From positions 186,001-250,000 of the forward strand of contig NZ_PVTF01000003.1 of NCBI RefSeq assembly GCF_003002815.1: a stretch of DNA of 64,000 nucleotides. The letters run 5' to 3'. This stretch comes from Umezawaea tangerina. GTDB lineage: Bacteria; Actinomycetota; Actinomycetes; Mycobacteriales; Pseudonocardiaceae. A program made the position numbers and the translations under genes. Shown in pieces: positions 8,276 through 19,367 of the stretch (its first letter is position 1; each line of letters opens with the position of its first letter). The notes below the pieces were generated by a model. The model was not told the origin of the DNA and did not search any database. It was given only the letters and a program-made list of their open reading frames with translations.

Positions 8276-9021
8276 CCCAGACTTCTGAACCGTCCACCGT
8301 GGACTTGAGCGTCTTCGACGAGGACACGGTCGCGCGGGCGCGGCAGCTCATCTCGCGCTACCCGCTCTCGCGGTCGGCGCTGCTGCCGATGCTGCACCTC
8401 GTGCAGTCGGTCGAGGGCTACGTCAGCCAGGCGGGCATCGCGTTCTGCGCGGGCCAGCTCGACCTGAGCAACGCCGAGGTCAGCGCGGTCGCGACCTTCT
8501 ACACCATGTACAAGCGCAAGCCGTGCGGCGAGCACCTGGTCAGCGTGTGCACGAACACCCTGTGCGCGGCGCTGGGCGGCGACGCCATCTTCGCGAAGCT
8601 GCGCGAGCACCTGGGCAGCGAGGGCAAGCCGCTGGGCCAGGAGGAGACCTCCGGCGAGCCGGGTACGCCGGGCTCGATCACGCTGGAGCACGCCGAGTGC
8701 CTCGCGGCCTGCGACCTCGGCCCGGTCCTCCAGGTGAACTACGAGTTCTACGACAACCAGACGCCGGACAAGGCGCTGGAGCTCGTGACCGCGTTGCAGG
8801 CGGGGGAGAAGCCCGCCCCGACGCGCGGTGCACCGCTCACCGACTTCCGCCAGGCCGAGCTGCAACTGGCCGGGTTCTTCGAGGGTCGCGAGTCCGACCT
8901 GGACGGCCCGTCGGCCGCCGCCGAGACCGTGCGGGGCGCCCGCGTCGCCGCGGACAACGGGTGGACCGCACCGTCCATGTCGGACGACGTCGCGTTCCCG
9001 CCTGTCCCGGAAAAGAAGTAG
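8272..9021 (+). CDS. nuoE: NADH-quinone oxidoreductase subunit E
   Basis: 249 residues, 24-kDa subunit with a thioredoxin-like fold binding [2Fe-2S] cluster N1a. The four ligands are two Cys in [12 protein letters not shown] and two in [10 protein letters not shown]. The helical N-terminal domain ([23 protein letters not shown]...GYVSQAGI) is normal. The C-terminal 70 residues ([26 protein letters not shown]...) form an actinobacterial extension of unknown role. Start overlaps the nuoD stop by 4 bp. Confidence 0.95.
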   Translation: MTQTSEPSTVDLSVFDEDTVARARQLISRYPLSRSALLPMLHLVQSVEGYVSQAGIAFCAGQLDLSNAEVSAVATFYTMYKRKPCGEHLVSVCTNTLCAALGGDAIFAKLREHLGSEGKPLGQEETSGEPGTPGSITLEHAECLAACDLGPVLQVNYEFYDNQTPDKALELVTALQAGEKPAPTRGAPLTDFRQAELQLAGFFEGRESDLDGPSAAAETVRGARVAADNGWTAPSMSDDVAFPPVPEKK

Positions 9022-9029
9022 GGGGAGTC

Positions 9030-10307
9030 ATGGTCGACAGCCTCACTCCGGTGCTCACGAAGCGCTGGCTCTCGCCGCGCTCGTGGACGATCAAGACCTA
9101 CGAGCAGCTGGAGGGGTACACCGCGCTGCGCAAGGCGCTCGGCGCGCACCCGGACCAGATCATCCAGCAGTGCAAGGACTCCGGCCTGCGCGGCCGGGGC
9201 GGCGCCGGCTTCCCCACGGGCATGAAGTGGGGCTTCATCCCGCAGGGCGACGGCAAGCCGCACTACCTCGTCATCAACGCCGACGAGGGCGAGCCGGGCA
9301 CCTGCAAGGACATCCCGCTGATGATGGCGGACCCGCACTCCCTCATCGAGGGCATCATCATCACCTCGTACGCGATCCGCGCGAACTTCGCTGCGATCTA
9401 CGTGCGCGGTGAGGCCCTGCACTGCATCCGCAGGCTCGACGGTGCCGTCAAGGAGGCCTACGCCGCCGGGTACCTGGGCAAGGACATCCTGGGCAGCGGC
9501 TTCGACCTCGACGTCGTCGTGCACGCCGGGGCGGGCGCCTACATCTGCGGCGAGGAGACGGCGCTGCTCGACTCGCTGGAGGGCAAGCGCGGCCAGCCGA
9601 GGCTGAAGCCGCCGTTCCCCGCGACCGCCGGGCTCTACGCGTCGCCGACCGTGGTGAACAACGTCGAGACCATCGCCAGCGTGCCGTTCATCGTCAACGG
9701 CGGCAGCGACTGGTTCCGCACCATGGGGCGCGAGCGCTCGCCCGGCCCGAAGATCTACTCGCTGTCCGGCCACGTCACGCGGCCCGGCCAGTACGAGGCC
9801 CCGATGGGCACCACGCTGCGCGAGCTGCTGGAGCTGGCCGGTGGCATGAAGGACGGCATCCCGCTGAAGTTCTGGACGCCCGGTGGCTCGTCCACCCCGC
9901 TGTTCACCGCGGACCACCTCGACGTGCCGCTGGACTTCGAGGGCGCGGCCGAGGCCGGTTCCATGCTCGGCACCACGGCGCTGCAGATCTTCAACGAGAC
10001 CGTGTCGGTCCCGTGGGCGGTCATGAAGTGGACCGAGTTCTACAAGCACGAGTCCTGCGGCAAGTGCACCCCCTGCCGCGAGGGCACGTACTGGCTGGTC
10101 CAGATCCTCCAGCGCATGGTGGCGGGCAACGGCACGGCGAGCGACATCGACACGTTGCTCGACGTCTGCGACAACATCCTCGGCCGCTCGTTCTGCGCGC
10201 TGGGCGACGGCGCCGTCAGCCCGATCACCAGTGGCATCAAGTACTTCAAGGACGAGTTCCTCGCCTTGTGCGACAAGAACTCCGCTGTGTTGGCAGGAGC
10301 CCACTGA
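9030..10307 (+). CDS. nuoF: NADH-quinone oxidoreductase subunit F (NADH/FMN)
   Basis: 425-residue NADH-oxidising subunit. Visible motifs: [18 protein letters not shown] (glycine-rich NADH/FMN loop), [46 protein letters not shown] (FMN), a SLBB domain ([27 protein letters not shown]) and the N3 [4Fe-4S] motif [15 protein letters not shown] near residues 341-355. The ATG follows GGGGGAG at good spacing. Its presence, with NuoE and NuoG, shows that the complex oxidises NADH rather than only reduced ferredoxin. Confidence 0.97.
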   Translation: MVDSLTPVLTKRWLSPRSWTIKTYEQLEGYTALRKALGAHPDQIIQQCKDSGLRGRGGAGFPTGMKWGFIPQGDGKPHYLVINADEGEPGTCKDIPLMMADPHSLIEGIIITSYAIRANFAAIYVRGEALHCIRRLDGAVKEAYAAGYLGKDILGSGFDLDVVVHAGAGAYICGEETALLDSLEGKRGQPRLKPPFPATAGLYASPTVVNNVETIASVPFIVNGGSDWFRTMGRERSPGPKIYSLSGHVTRPGQYEAPMGTTLRELLELAGGMKDGIPLKFWTPGGSSTPLFTADHLDVPLDFEGAAEAGSMLGTTALQIFNETVSVPWAVMKWTEFYKHESCGKCTPCREGTYWLVQILQRMVAGNGTASDIDTLLDVCDNILGRSFCALGDGAVSPITSGIKYFKDEFLALCDKNSAVLAGAH

Positions 10308-12790
10308 TGACTCTGGCACCTGAGAAGAGCGAGGTCGAGGTCCCCGAGGGCCACGTCAAGCTCGTGATCGACGGCTTCGAGGTCGTCGCGCCCAAGGGTG
10401 AGCTGCTGATCCGCACGGCCGAACGCCTCGGCATCGTCGTGCCCCGGTTCTGCGACCACCCGCTGCTGGAGCCCGCGGGCGCCTGCCGCCAGTGCCTCGT
10501 CGAGGTCGAGATGGGCGGTCGGCCGATGCCGAAGCCCCAGGCCTCCTGCACGATGACGGTCGCCGACGGCATGGTCGTGAAGACCCAGCTGACCTCGCCG
10601 GTCGCCGACAAGGCGCAGCAGGGCGTGATGGAGCTGCTGCTCATCAACCACCCGCTGGACTGCCCGATCTGCGACAAGGGCGGCGAGTGCCCGTTGCAGA
10701 ACCAGGCGCTCAAGCACGGCCGTTCGGACTCGCGCTTCCACGAGCACAAGCGGACGTTCCCCAAGCCCCTGCCGATCTCGACGCAGGTGCTGCTGGACCG
10801 CGAGCGCTGCGTGCTCTGCCAGCGCTGCACGCGGTTCTCCGCGCAGATCGCGGGCGACCCGTTCATCGAGCTGCTGGAGCGCGGTTCGCAGCAGCAGATC
10901 GGCGTGGCCGAGGGCAAGCCGTTCCAGTCGTACTTCTCGGGCAACACGATCCAGATCTGCCCGGTCGGCGCTCTCACGTCGGCGGCCTACCGCTTCCGGG
11001 CCCGCCCGTTCGACCTCATCTCCACCCCGAGCGTCTGCGAGCACTGCTCGTCGGGCTGCGCCGAGCGCACCGACTGGCGGCGCGGCAAGGTGCAGCGCAA
11101 GCTCGCGGGCGACGACCCCGAGGTCAACGAGGAGTGGATCTGCGACAAGGGCCGCTTCGCGTTCCGCTACGCCACCGCCGGTGACCGCTTCACCCGTCCG
11201 CTCGTGCGCGACGCGGAGTCCGGCGAGCTGCGCGAGACGTCGTGGACCGAGGCCCTCCAGGTCGCGGCGACCGGTCTCGCGGCGGCCCGCGACGCCAAGG
11301 GCGTCGGCGTGCTCACCGGCGGTCGGCTGACCGTCGAGGACGCCTACGCCTACGCGAAGTTCGCCCGCGTGGCGCTCAAGACCAACGACGTCGACTTCCG
11401 GGCCCGTGCGCACTCGGCCGAGGAGCTGGAGTTCCTGACCAGCACGGTCCTCGGCACGACGCCGGACAACGGCGGCGTGACGTTCACGGCGATCGAGGCC
11501 GCGCCCGCCGTGCTGTGCGTGGCCTTCGAGCCGGAGGAGGAAGCGCCGATCGTCTTCCTGCGGCTGCGCAAGGCAGCCCGCAAGAAGACCAAGGTGTTCC
11601 ACCTGGGCCAGTACACCTCGCCCGCGGTGGAGAAGACCTTCGGCACGCTGCTGGCGTGCGTCCCCGGCGGCGAGCCCGCCGCGCTGAACGCGCTGGAGGA
11701 GCACGCGGCCGACGTGACGGAAGCGTTGCGCGGCAGCGGTTCCGTCATCCTCGTCGGCGAGCGCGCCGCCGAGGTGCCCGGCCTGTTCTCCGCGGTGGCC
11801 AGGCTGGCGGCCTCCACCGGCGCCAAGGTCGCCTGGATCCCGCGCCGCGCCGGTGAGCGCGGTGCGCTGGAGGTCGGCGCGGTGCCGAACCTGCTGCCCG
11901 GCGGCAGGCTCGTCAGCGACGCCGCCGCGCGCTCCGAGGTCGAGAACGCCTGGGGCCTGGTGGCGGGCACGCTGCCGACCCGCGCGGGCCGCGACACCAA
12001 CGGCATCCTGGTCGCCGCCGCGAGCGGTGCCCTGGACGCGCTGGTCGTCGCGGGCGTCGACCCGTTCGACCTGCCCGACCCCGGCCTCGCCCAGCGGGCG
12101 CTGGAGTTCGCGGGCTTCGTGGTCTCCCTGGAGCTGCGCCCGAGCGCGGCGACCGCGCACGCGGACGTCGTCCTCCCGATCGCCCCGGCGGTCGAGAAGT
12201 CGGGCAGCTACCTGAACTGGGAAGGCCGCCGCCGCGACTTCGGCACCACGCTCGAGGGCACCGGCGCGCTGCCCGACTGCCGGGTGCTCGACACCCTGGC
12301 CGTCGAGATGGACGCCGACCTGTTCACCCAGACCCCGGCCGCCGCGGCCGCGGACCTCGACCGGCTCGGCTCGAACGTGGCGGAGGCGTCGGCACCCACG
12401 GTGTCCGCCCCGCTGCTCGTGCAGCCGACCGCCGGTCAGGCCGTCCTCGCGACCTGGCGCCGGATGCTGGACAACGGCTCGCTGCAGGACGAGGAGCCGA
12501 ACCTGGCGGGCACCGCCCGTCCCGTGGTCGCGAAGGTCTCCGCGGCCACCGCGGTCCACCTCGGCCTCGACCTCGGCGCCGACATCACGGTGTCGACCGA
12601 GCGCGGGTCGGTGACGTTGCCCGTCGAGGTGGCGGACCTGCCCGACGGCGTGGTCTGGCTGCCCGGCAACTCGGGCCCGGTCACCGTGCGCCGCAACCTG
12701 GTCGCGGGCCACGGCTCGCTGGTTGCAGTAGCTGTGTCGGATGGGCCCTCCGCTGAGAAAAGCGCGTCGGACCGTGGAGGCAATGCATGA
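10307..12790 (+). CDS. nuoG: NADH-quinone oxidoreductase subunit G
   Basis: 827-residue 75-kDa subunit. The N-terminal ferredoxin domain has [20 protein letters not shown] ([2Fe-2S] N1b). A CxxCxxC-type region follows ([17 protein letters not shown]), then the cluster motif [15 protein letters not shown]. The molybdopterin-oxidoreductase domain begins with [21 protein letters not shown], which retains the CxxCxxxC ligands of the extra N7 cluster. The C-terminal part keeps the oxidoreductase fold and ends in an ADHO-type beta-barrel (residues about 735-810). ATG overlaps the nuoF TGA and ATGA overlaps nuoH. Confidence 0.96.
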   Translation: MTLAPEKSEVEVPEGHVKLVIDGFEVVAPKGELLIRTAERLGIVVPRFCDHPLLEPAGACRQCLVEVEMGGRPMPKPQASCTMTVADGMVVKTQLTSPVADKAQQGVMELLLINHPLDCPICDKGGECPLQNQALKHGRSDSRFHEHKRTFPKPLPISTQVLLDRERCVLCQRCTRFSAQIAGDPFIELLERGSQQQIGVAEGKPFQSYFSGNTIQICPVGALTSAAYRFRARPFDLISTPSVCEHCSSGCAERTDWRRGKVQRKLAGDDPEVNEEWICDKGRFAFRYATAGDRFTRPLVRDAESGELRETSWTEALQVAATGLAAARDAKGVGVLTGGRLTVEDAYAYAKFARVALKTNDVDFRARAHSAEELEFLTSTVLGTTPDNGGVTFTAIEAAPAVLCVAFEPEEEAPIVFLRLRKAARKKTKVFHLGQYTSPAVEKTFGTLLACVPGGEPAALNALEEHAADVTEALRGSGSVILVGERAAEVPGLFSAVARLAASTGAKVAWIPRRAGERGALEVGAVPNLLPGGRLVSDAAARSEVENAWGLVAGTLPTRAGRDTNGILVAAASGALDALVVAGVDPFDLPDPGLAQRALEFAGFVVSLELRPSAATAHADVVLPIAPAVEKSGSYLNWEGRRRDFGTTLEGTGALPDCRVLDTLAVEMDADLFTQTPAAAAADLDRLGSNVAEASAPTVSAPLLVQPTAGQAVLATWRRMLDNGSLQDEEPNLAGTARPVVAKVSAATAVHLGLDLGADITVSTERGSVTLPVEVADLPDGVVWLPGNSGPVTVRRNLVAGHGSLVAVAVSDGPSAEKSASDRGGNA

Positions 12791-14088
12791 CAACCGCCGA
12801 ACTTCTCGCGGACGACCCGATCTGGCTGATCCTGATCAAGGTCGTCGGGATCTTCGCGTTCCTCGTGGTCATGACGCTGTTCATGATCAACTGGGAGCGC
12901 AAGGTCGTCGCGCGGATGCAGCAGCGCCCCGGCCCCAACCGGGTCGGCCCCAACGGCTGGCTCCAGTCGCTGGCGGACGGCCTGAAGCTGGCGTTCAAGG
13001 AGGACATCCGCCCGGTCCTCGCGGACAAGTGGGTGTTCTTCCTCGCGCCGGTGATCTCCTGCATCCCCGCGTTCGTCGCCTTCTCGGTGATCCCGATCGG
13101 CGGTGAGGTCAGCATCTTCGGCGAGCGCACCGCGCTCCAGCTGGTCGACCTCCCGGTCGGCGTGCTCGTGGTGCTGGCCTGCTCCTCGGTCGGCGTCTAC
13201 GGCATCGTGCTCTCCGGTTGGGCCTCCGGCTCGCCGTACCCGCTGCTGGGCGCGCTGCGCTCGGCGGCGCAGGTGATCTCCTACGAGATCGCGATGGGCC
13301 TGTCGATCGTCGGCGTCGTGATGTTCTCGCACTCGATGTCCACTTCGGACATCGTGAAGGCGCAGGGGAACCTCTGGTTCGTGGTGCTGCTCTTCCCGAG
13401 CTTCGCGATCTACGTGATCTCGATGGTCGGCGAGACCAACCGCGCGCCCTTCGACCTCCCCGAGGCCGAGTCCGAGCTGGTCGGCGGTTTCCACACCGAG
13501 TACAGCTCGCTGAAGTTCGCGCTGTTCTTCCTCGCCGAGTACGTGAACATGGTGACGGTGTCGGCGCTGGCCTCGACGCTCTTCCTCGGCGGGTACCAGA
13601 CGCCGTTCGGGCTCGGGAGCCTGTGGTCCGGCTTCGACAACGGGTGGTTCGGCCTCGTCTGGTTCGTCGCCAAGACGCTGTTCTTCCTGTTCGTCTTCAT
13701 CTGGCTGCGCGGCACGCTGCCCCGCATGCGCTACGACCAGTTCATGCGGCTGGGCTGGAAGGTCCTCGTCCCGATCAGCCTCGTGTGGATCGTGGCCGTC
13801 GCACTGGTGCGCGCGCTGAACAACTCCGGCGAGTTCAGCCAGCAGCAGTTCCTGATCATCCTGGGCGTCGTGCTCGGCGTGCTGGTGCTGCTCTCGCTGC
13901 TGCTCCCGGACCGCAAGGTCGAGGAGGACCCGAACGCGGTCCCGATCACCGGTGGCGGGTTCCCGGTGCCGCCGCTCGACCTGGAAGTGCCCAAGGCGCC
14001 CACCCGCCGCACCCCAGTTGTCGCGAATCTTCCGAAGGAACCTGTCGCGGTAACCGCATCGAAGGAGGCCAGCGATGGGGATGTTTGA
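12787..14088 (+). CDS. nuoH: NADH-quinone oxidoreductase subunit H
   Basis: 433-residue membrane subunit with eight hydrophobic helices that forms the quinone-access tunnel. Signatures: [37 protein letters not shown] (residues about 37-73), [21 protein letters not shown] and [39 protein letters not shown], which carries the conserved acidic residues. The C-terminal 70 residues ([17 protein letters not shown]...) are a cytoplasmic tail. The tail overlaps nuoI by 14 bp. Confidence 0.97.
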   Translation: MTTAELLADDPIWLILIKVVGIFAFLVVMTLFMINWERKVVARMQQRPGPNRVGPNGWLQSLADGLKLAFKEDIRPVLADKWVFFLAPVISCIPAFVAFSVIPIGGEVSIFGERTALQLVDLPVGVLVVLACSSVGVYGIVLSGWASGSPYPLLGALRSAAQVISYEIAMGLSIVGVVMFSHSMSTSDIVKAQGNLWFVVLLFPSFAIYVISMVGETNRAPFDLPEAESELVGGFHTEYSSLKFALFFLAEYVNMVTVSALASTLFLGGYQTPFGLGSLWSGFDNGWFGLVWFVAKTLFFLFVFIWLRGTLPRMRYDQFMRLGWKVLVPISLVWIVAVALVRALNNSGEFSQQQFLIILGVVLGVLVLLSLLLPDRKVEEDPNAVPITGGGFPVPPLDLEVPKAPTRRTPVVANLPKEPVAVTASKEASDGDV

Positions 14089-14650
14089 TCCCATCAAGGG
14101 CTTCGGCGTCACCTTCTCGACGATGTTCAAGAAGGTCGTCACCGAGGAGTACCCCGAGGTCAAGAAGGTCACCGCGCCGAGGTTCCACGGCCGCCACCAG
14201 CTCAACCGGCACCCGGACGGGCTGGAGAAGTGCGTCGGCTGCGAGCTGTGCGCGTGGGCCTGCCCGGCGGACGCGATCTTCGTCGAAGGTGGCGACAACA
14301 CCGACGACGCGCGCTACTCGCCCGGTGAGCGGTTCGGCGCCGACTACCAGATCAACTACCTGCGCTGCATCGGCTGCGGCCTCTGCATCGAGGCGTGCCC
14401 GACCCGTTCGCTCACCATGACGAACGAGTACGAGCTGGCCGACGACGACCGCCAGAAGCTGATCTTCACGAAGGAAGACCTGCTCGCCCCGCTGCTGCCC
14501 GGCATGGAGCAGCCGCCGCACCCCATGCGGTTGGGCGACAACGAGCAGGACTACTACGTGAACGGGCCGGCGCTTGCCCGAGACCTGCTTGCAGGGTCGA
14601 GCCAGGGGCAGAGCAACGCGGAGTCTGCGGTCAAGGGAGCAGGCAAGTGA
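14075..14650 (+). CDS. nuoI: NADH-quinone oxidoreductase subunit I, with repeat-encoded C-terminal tail
   Basis: 191-residue 8Fe ferredoxin-like subunit bridging NuoG and NuoB. The two cluster motifs are [12 protein letters not shown] (residues about 53-64) and [12 protein letters not shown] (about 97-108), giving clusters N6a and N6b. The core ends near residue 160 ([13 protein letters not shown]). The remaining tail includes [10 protein letters not shown] (169-178), encoded by a 30-bp sequence that recurs almost identically inside nuoI2, 24 kb away. The tail is dispensable by comparison with shorter family members. GTGA overlap with nuoJ. Confidence 0.95.
   Translation: MGMFDPIKGFGVTFSTMFKKVVTEEYPEVKKVTAPRFHGRHQLNRHPDGLEKCVGCELCAWACPADAIFVEGGDNTDDARYSPGERFGADYQINYLRCIGCGLCIEACPTRSLTMTNEYELADDDRQKLIFTKEDLLAPLLPGMEQPPHPMRLGDNEQDYYVNGPALARDLLAGSSQGQSNAESAVKGAGK
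14579..14608 (+). repeat. 30-bp repeat, copy 1 (inside nuoI)
   Basis: This 30-base stretch is 29/30 identical to 38692-38721 in nuoI2 (single C/T difference at the sixth base) and is read in the same frame in both, encoding [10 protein letters not shown]. The first part can fold (GACCTGC-TT-GCAGGGTC, one bulge). Its codons CTT and GCA are uncommon in neighbouring genes. Identity stops abruptly on both sides. Confidence 0.85.
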
Positions 14651-15528
14651 GCGTTCTCAACCTGGCGCAGGACTTCCTGGTCGCCGCGCAGCCCGCCACC
14701 CAGCCCGCGGCGCCGGTCGCCGACACCATCTCCACCGGTGAGGCCGTCGCGTTCTGGATCCTCGGACCGCTGTCGCTCCTGGGCGCGCTCGGCATGCTCT
14801 TCGCCCGCAACGCGGTGCACTCCGCGCTGTGGCTGGTGCTGACGATGCTCAGCCTCGGTGTCATCTACATGGTCCAGCAGGCGCCGTTCCTCGGCTTCGT
14901 GCAGATCATCGTGTACACCGGCGCGATCATGATGCTGTTCCTCTTCGTGCTGATGCTCGTCGGCAGGGACAGCTCGGACTCGATCGTCGAGGTGCTGCGC
15001 GGGCAGCGGCTCGCCGCCGCCGTGCTCGGCGTCGGCTTCGCCGGGCTGGTCGTCGGCTCGCTCGCCCAGGCGTTCACCCGCGTCGACTCCGTCGGCCTGA
15101 CCGCGGTGAACTCCTCGGGCGGCGGCAACGTGGCCAACATCGGCGCGGCGCTGTTCACCAAGTACCTGTTCGTCTTCGAGCTCACGTCGGCGCTGCTGAT
15201 CACCGCCGCCGTCGGCGCGATGGTCCTGGCCTACTCCGACCGGCACGGCAAGGGCCTGAAGAAGACCCAGCGCGAGCTGGTCGAGGAGCGCTTCAAGGGC
15301 GACCGCCCCGGCTCCCTGCCCGGCCCCGGTGTCTTCGCCACGGCGAACTCGGTGGCCACCCCCGCACTGCTGCCCGACGGCTCGGTCGCCCAGGAGTCGC
15401 TGTCCGCGCTCATCGAGGCGACCACCAAGGAACACCTCGCCGACGACGTCGCCGACGTGTCCGGCACCGGCCACCGGGCCGACGCGCGGGCTCTCACCGG
15501 TTCCGCGCCGAAGGAGGGGACGGAATGA
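14647..15528 (+). CDS. nuoJ: NADH-quinone oxidoreductase subunit J
   Basis: 293-residue membrane subunit with five N-terminal helices (about 34-54, 60-80, 85-105, 120-140, 175-200) that contribute to the proton path. The family core [67 protein letters not shown] is clear. About 80 C-terminal residues form a soluble tail ([22 protein letters not shown]...), typical of actinobacterial NuoJ. The GTG at 14647 overlaps the nuoI stop. Confidence 0.95.
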   Translation: MSVLNLAQDFLVAAQPATQPAAPVADTISTGEAVAFWILGPLSLLGALGMLFARNAVHSALWLVLTMLSLGVIYMVQQAPFLGFVQIIVYTGAIMMLFLFVLMLVGRDSSDSIVEVLRGQRLAAAVLGVGFAGLVVGSLAQAFTRVDSVGLTAVNSSGGGNVANIGAALFTKYLFVFELTSALLITAAVGAMVLAYSDRHGKGLKKTQRELVEERFKGDRPGSLPGPGVFATANSVATPALLPDGSVAQESLSALIEATTKEHLADDVADVSGTGHRADARALTGSAPKEGTE

Positions 15529-15824
15529 CCCCGACGTACTACCTGCTGCTGTCCGCGCTGCTGTTCAGCCTCGGCGCGGTCGGCGTTCTGGTGCGGCGCA
15601 ACGCCATCGTCGTGTTCATGTGCGTCGAGCTGATGCTCAACGCGGTGAACCTCACCCTCGTCACGTTCTCCCGCATGCACGGGGAGCTCGACGGCCAGGT
15701 GATGGGCTTCTTCGTGATGGTCGTCGCCGCCGCCGAGGTCGTGGTGGGCCTGACGATCATCATGTCGATCTTCCGCACGCGTCGCTCGGCCTCGGTCGAC
15801 GATTCCAACCTGCTGAAGTACTAG
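15525..15824 (+). CDS. nuoK: NADH-quinone oxidoreductase subunit K
   Basis: 99-residue, three-helix antiporter-like small subunit. The core [44 protein letters not shown] carries the conserved membrane glutamate ([10 protein letters not shown]), and the second acidic residue follows in [13 protein letters not shown]. The ATG overlaps the nuoJ stop (ATGA). Length is exactly the family norm. Confidence 0.97.
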   Translation: MTPTYYLLLSALLFSLGAVGVLVRRNAIVVFMCVELMLNAVNLTLVTFSRMHGELDGQVMGFFVMVVAAAEVVVGLTIIMSIFRTRRSASVDDSNLLKY

Positions 15825-15833
15825 GGGCCACTG

Positions 15834-17804
15834 GTGACCGAATCTATGCTCGCCCCCGCAAGCGGGGCCACGGATGCAGTTGCCGCCAGCGGGCTCGCGA
15901 GTCTCGCCTGGCTGTTGCTCGCCCTGCCGGCGTTCGGCGCGGCCGTGCTGCTGCTGGCGGGCAAGCGGGCCGACAAGTGGGGCCACCTGCTGGGCTGCGC
16001 CACGATCATCGCGGCGTTCGCCTACGGGCTCGCGCTGTTCTTCACGACCCTCGGCCAGGGCGCCGAGGAGCGGACCAGCGAGCTCCACCTGTTCGACTGG
16101 ATCCCGGTCGGCGCGCTGGACGTCGAGTTCGGCCTGCGGCTGGACCCGCTGTCGCTGACGTTCGTGCTGCTGATCACCGGTGTCGGATCCCTGATCCACA
16201 TCTACTCGATCGGCTACATGGCGCACGAGGAAGGCAGGCGCAAGTTCTTCGCCTACCTGAACCTCTTCGTGTCGGCGATGCTGCTCCTGGTCCTGGGCAA
16301 CGGCTTCGTGACGCTGTACTTCGGCTGGGAGGGCGTGGGCCTCGCGTCCTACCTGCTCATCGGCTGGTACCAGTACAAGCCGGAAGCGGCCTCCGCGGCC
16401 AAGAAGGCGTTCCTGATGAACCGGGTCGGCGACCTGGGTCTCGCGATCGCCATCTTCATCATGTTCAAGGAGCTCGGCACCACCACCTACACCGACGTGT
16501 TCGCGCGGGTGGACGAGCTGTCGTCCGGTTCGATCCTGGCGATCACGCTGCTGCTCCTGCTCGGCGCCTGCGGCAAGTCCGGCCAGTTCCCGCTCCAGGC
16601 CTGGCTCCCGGACGCCATGGCGGGTCCGACGCCGGTCTCGGCGCTGATCCACGCGGCGACGATGGTGACCGCGGGCGTGTACCTCATCGCCCGCTCGAAC
16701 CCCATCTACAACCTCAGCGCGGACGGCAGGCTGGTCGTCATGATCATCGGTGGCGTCACGCTGCTGATCGGCTGCATCATCGGCTGCGCCTACGACGACT
16801 TCAAGAAGGTCCTGGCGTACTCGACGGTCAGCCAGATCGGCTACATGATCCTCGCCGTCGGCCTCGGCCCGGTGGGCTACGCGCTGGGCATCATGCACCT
16901 GCTCACGCACGGCTTCTTCAAGGCCGGGCTGTTCCTCGGTGCCGGGTCGGTCATGCACGGCATGAACGACGAGGGCAACATCCGCCGGATGGGCGGGCTC
17001 GCGAAGTACATGCCCGTCACGTTCGCGACCTGGGCCCTGGGCTACCTGGCGCTGATCGGCATCCCGCCGTTCTCCGGCTTCTTCTCCAAGGACGCCATCA
17101 TCGCGGCCGCCTTCGGCGAGCCGGGCTGGCGCGGGTACGTGTTCGGCGGTGTCGCCCTGCTGGGCGCCGCGCTGACCGCGTTCTACATGACCCGCCTGCT
17201 GATCCTGGTCTTCCTGGGCAAGCCGCGCTGGAAGGAGCTCAAGACCTCCGAGGACGGTCGCGAGTACCACCCGCACGAGTCGCCGTGGTCGATGAAGATC
17301 CCGATGATCGTCCTGGCCGTCGGCTCGGTCGGCGCGGGCTTCTTCCTGGAGAACGGCGAGCGCCTCGCGGGCTGGCTGGAGCCGACCCTCGGGCCGCTCC
17401 AGGAGACGCACGGCGCGCTCGACCACACGATGGTCGCGATCCTGAGCGTCGCGCTCTCGCTGGTCGGCGTCGCGCTCGCGTTCCTGCTCTTCGGCCGCAA
17501 GCCGCAGCCGACCACGCGCCCGCTGCGCGTGTCGTTCCCGGTCCGCGCCGCGCGCGCCGACCTGTACGGCAACGCGCTCAACGAGGCGCTCTTCGCGCGG
17601 CCGGGCACCTGGCTCTCCCGCGCGCTGGTGTTCGTGGACAACAAGGGCGTCGACGGTCTCGTCAACGGGACCGCCGCGCTGCTCGGCGGTAGCTCCGGCC
17701 GGTTGCGCCGTCTCCAGACCGGTTTCGTGCGCTCGTACGCGCTCTCCATGCTCCTGGGCGCGATCTGCGTGCTGGGCGCGCTTCTGATGGTGAGGTTCTC
17801 GTGA
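15834..17804 (+). CDS. nuoL: NADH-quinone oxidoreductase subunit L
   Basis: 656-residue MrpA-like proton-pumping subunit. Motifs: GSLIHIYSIGYMAHEEGRRKFFAYLNLFVSAMLLLVLGNGFVTLYFGWEGVGLASYLLIGWYQYKPEAA, which carries the conserved Glu of helix TM5, and GKSGQFPLQAWLPDAMAGPTPVSALIHAATMVTAGVYLIAR, with the discontinuous helix and key Lys/His. The C-terminal amphipathic lateral helix region is present (about 530-620). Translation starts at GTG 15834, 9 bases after nuoK. Confidence 0.97.
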   Translation: MTESMLAPASGATDAVAASGLASLAWLLLALPAFGAAVLLLAGKRADKWGHLLGCATIIAAFAYGLALFFTTLGQGAEERTSELHLFDWIPVGALDVEFGLRLDPLSLTFVLLITGVGSLIHIYSIGYMAHEEGRRKFFAYLNLFVSAMLLLVLGNGFVTLYFGWEGVGLASYLLIGWYQYKPEAASAAKKAFLMNRVGDLGLAIAIFIMFKELGTTTYTDVFARVDELSSGSILAITLLLLLGACGKSGQFPLQAWLPDAMAGPTPVSALIHAATMVTAGVYLIARSNPIYNLSADGRLVVMIIGGVTLLIGCIIGCAYDDFKKVLAYSTVSQIGYMILAVGLGPVGYALGIMHLLTHGFFKAGLFLGAGSVMHGMNDEGNIRRMGGLAKYMPVTFATWALGYLALIGIPPFSGFFSKDAIIAAAFGEPGWRGYVFGGVALLGAALTAFYMTRLLILVFLGKPRWKELKTSEDGREYHPHESPWSMKIPMIVLAVGSVGAGFFLENGERLAGWLEPTLGPLQETHGALDHTMVAILSVALSLVGVALAFLLFGRKPQPTTRPLRVSFPVRAARADLYGNALNEALFARPGTWLSRALVFVDNKGVDGLVNGTAALLGGSSGRLRRLQTGFVRSYALSMLLGAICVLGALLMVRFS

Positions 17805-19366
17805 GCTGGACGCTGATCGCGCTGCTCCTGCTGCCGCTGGTCGGCAGCCTGGTGGTGGCCTTCCTGAAGGGGAACGACCGGACCGCGAAGCTCGTCGCGC
17901 TCGGGTTCTCCCTCGTGGAGCTCGCGCTGGCGGTCGTCGCGTGGGTCGCCTACGACCCGTCGTCGGGCGCCCGGCTCCAGCTGACCAGCTCGGTCGACTG
18001 GATCCCGACGTTCGGCGTGCACCTGTCGTTCGGCGTCGACGGCATCGCGCTCGTCATGATCGCGCTGATCGCCTTCCTGATGCCCGTCGTCATCGGCGGC
18101 GCATGGTCGGACAAGCTGCCGGAGGGCCGCAGCGCGAGCGGGTTCTTCTCGCTCCTGCTGGCCATGCAGACCGGCATGGTCGGCGTGTTCGCCGCGACCG
18201 ACGTGTTCCTGTTCTACGTGTTCTTCGAGGCCGTCCTCGTCCCGATGTACTTCCTGATCGGCCGCTTCGGCGGCCCGAACCGGCAGTACGCGGCGATGAA
18301 GTTCTTCCTCTACTCGCTGCTCGGCGGCCTGATCATGCTCGCCTCGGTGATCGGCCTCTACGTCACCAGCGCGGACAAGCTGGGCCAGGGCACGCTCGAC
18401 TGGGCCACGCTCGTCACGGTCATGAAGGACGCGCCGACGTCGACCCAGATCTGGCTGTTCCTCGGGTTCTTCATCGCCTTCGCGATCAAGGCCCCGCTGG
18501 TCCCGCTGCACACCTGGCTGCCCGACGCCGGTGCCGAGGCCCCGGTCGGCGCCGGCGTGCTGCTCGTCGGCGTCCTGGACAAGATCGGCACGTTCGGCTT
18601 CCTGCGCTACTGCCTGCCGCTGTTCCCGGCGGCCAGCAAGCAGCTCGCGCCGCTCGTGCTCGTGCTCGCGGTCGTCGGCATCATCTACGGCTCGCTGCTC
18701 GCGGTCGGCCAGACGGACATGAAGCGGTTCGTCGCCTACACCTCGATCGCGCACTTCGGCTTCATCGCGCTCGGCATCTTCGCGTTCAGCAGCCAGGCCG
18801 GTGCGGGCTCGGTGCTGTACATGGTCAACCACGGCATCTCGACCGGCATGCTGTTCCTGGTCGTGGGCATGGTGATGTCGCGCGGCGGCTCCCGCCTGAT
18901 CCAGGACTACGGCGGCATGGCGAAGCTGACCCCGGTGCTGGGCGGCCTGTTCTTCGTGGCGGGCCTGTCGTCGCTGGCGCTGCCGGGCACCAACTCGTTC
19001 GTGAGCGAGTTCCTGGTCCTCATCGGCTCGTACCCCAACCAGCCGGTGTTCACCATCATCTCCACGGTCGGCATGGTGCTCGCCGCCCTGTACGTGCTGT
19101 GGGTCTACCAGCGGGTCTTCCAGGGCCCCGTGCGCGGAACCGCGCTGCTGAACGTGGCGGCGGGCCCCGGTACCGCGACCGACCCCGAGCGCTCCGGGAT
19201 CAAGGACCTGAACCGGCGGGAGATCGCCGTGCTGGCGCCGCTGGTGGCGCTGGTCCTCGTGCTCGGGTTCTACCCCAAGCCGGTGTTGGACGTGATCTCC
19301 CCGTCGATCGGGGCGACGTTGAGCGAGGTCGGCGTGACCGACCCGGTCGCGCAGGAAGGCAAGTGA
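17801..19366 (+). CDS. nuoM: NADH-quinone oxidoreductase subunit M
   Basis: 521-residue antiporter-like subunit with about 14 helices. The conserved glutamate helix is in DVFLFYVFFEAVLVPMYFLIGRFG, and the channel motif is IAFAIKAPLVPLHTWLPDAGAEAPVGAGVLLVGVLDKIGTFGFLRY. Here the usual A-P-T position reads AEAPVGAGV, as in other NuoM proteins. GTG start overlaps the nuoL stop by 4 bp. Confidence 0.97.
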   Translation: MSWTLIALLLLPLVGSLVVAFLKGNDRTAKLVALGFSLVELALAVVAWVAYDPSSGARLQLTSSVDWIPTFGVHLSFGVDGIALVMIALIAFLMPVVIGGAWSDKLPEGRSASGFFSLLLAMQTGMVGVFAATDVFLFYVFFEAVLVPMYFLIGRFGGPNRQYAAMKFFLYSLLGGLIMLASVIGLYVTSADKLGQGTLDWATLVTVMKDAPTSTQIWLFLGFFIAFAIKAPLVPLHTWLPDAGAEAPVGAGVLLVGVLDKIGTFGFLRYCLPLFPAASKQLAPLVLVLAVVGIIYGSLLAVGQTDMKRFVAYTSIAHFGFIALGIFAFSSQAGAGSVLYMVNHGISTGMLFLVVGMVMSRGGSRLIQDYGGMAKLTPVLGGLFFVAGLSSLALPGTNSFVSEFLVLIGSYPNQPVFTIISTVGMVLAALYVLWVYQRVFQGPVRGTALLNVAAGPGTATDPERSGIKDLNRREIAVLAPLVALVLVLGFYPKPVLDVISPSIGATLSEVGVTDPVAQEGK

Positions 19367-19367
19367 C

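Noticed and set aside
10040-12793. 917-codon open frame on the minus strand across nuoG
   Set aside because: Shadow of nuoG. In very high-GC DNA the frame opposite a coding strand stays open; the product is Arg/His/Ala-rich with no motif, while nuoG is certain.
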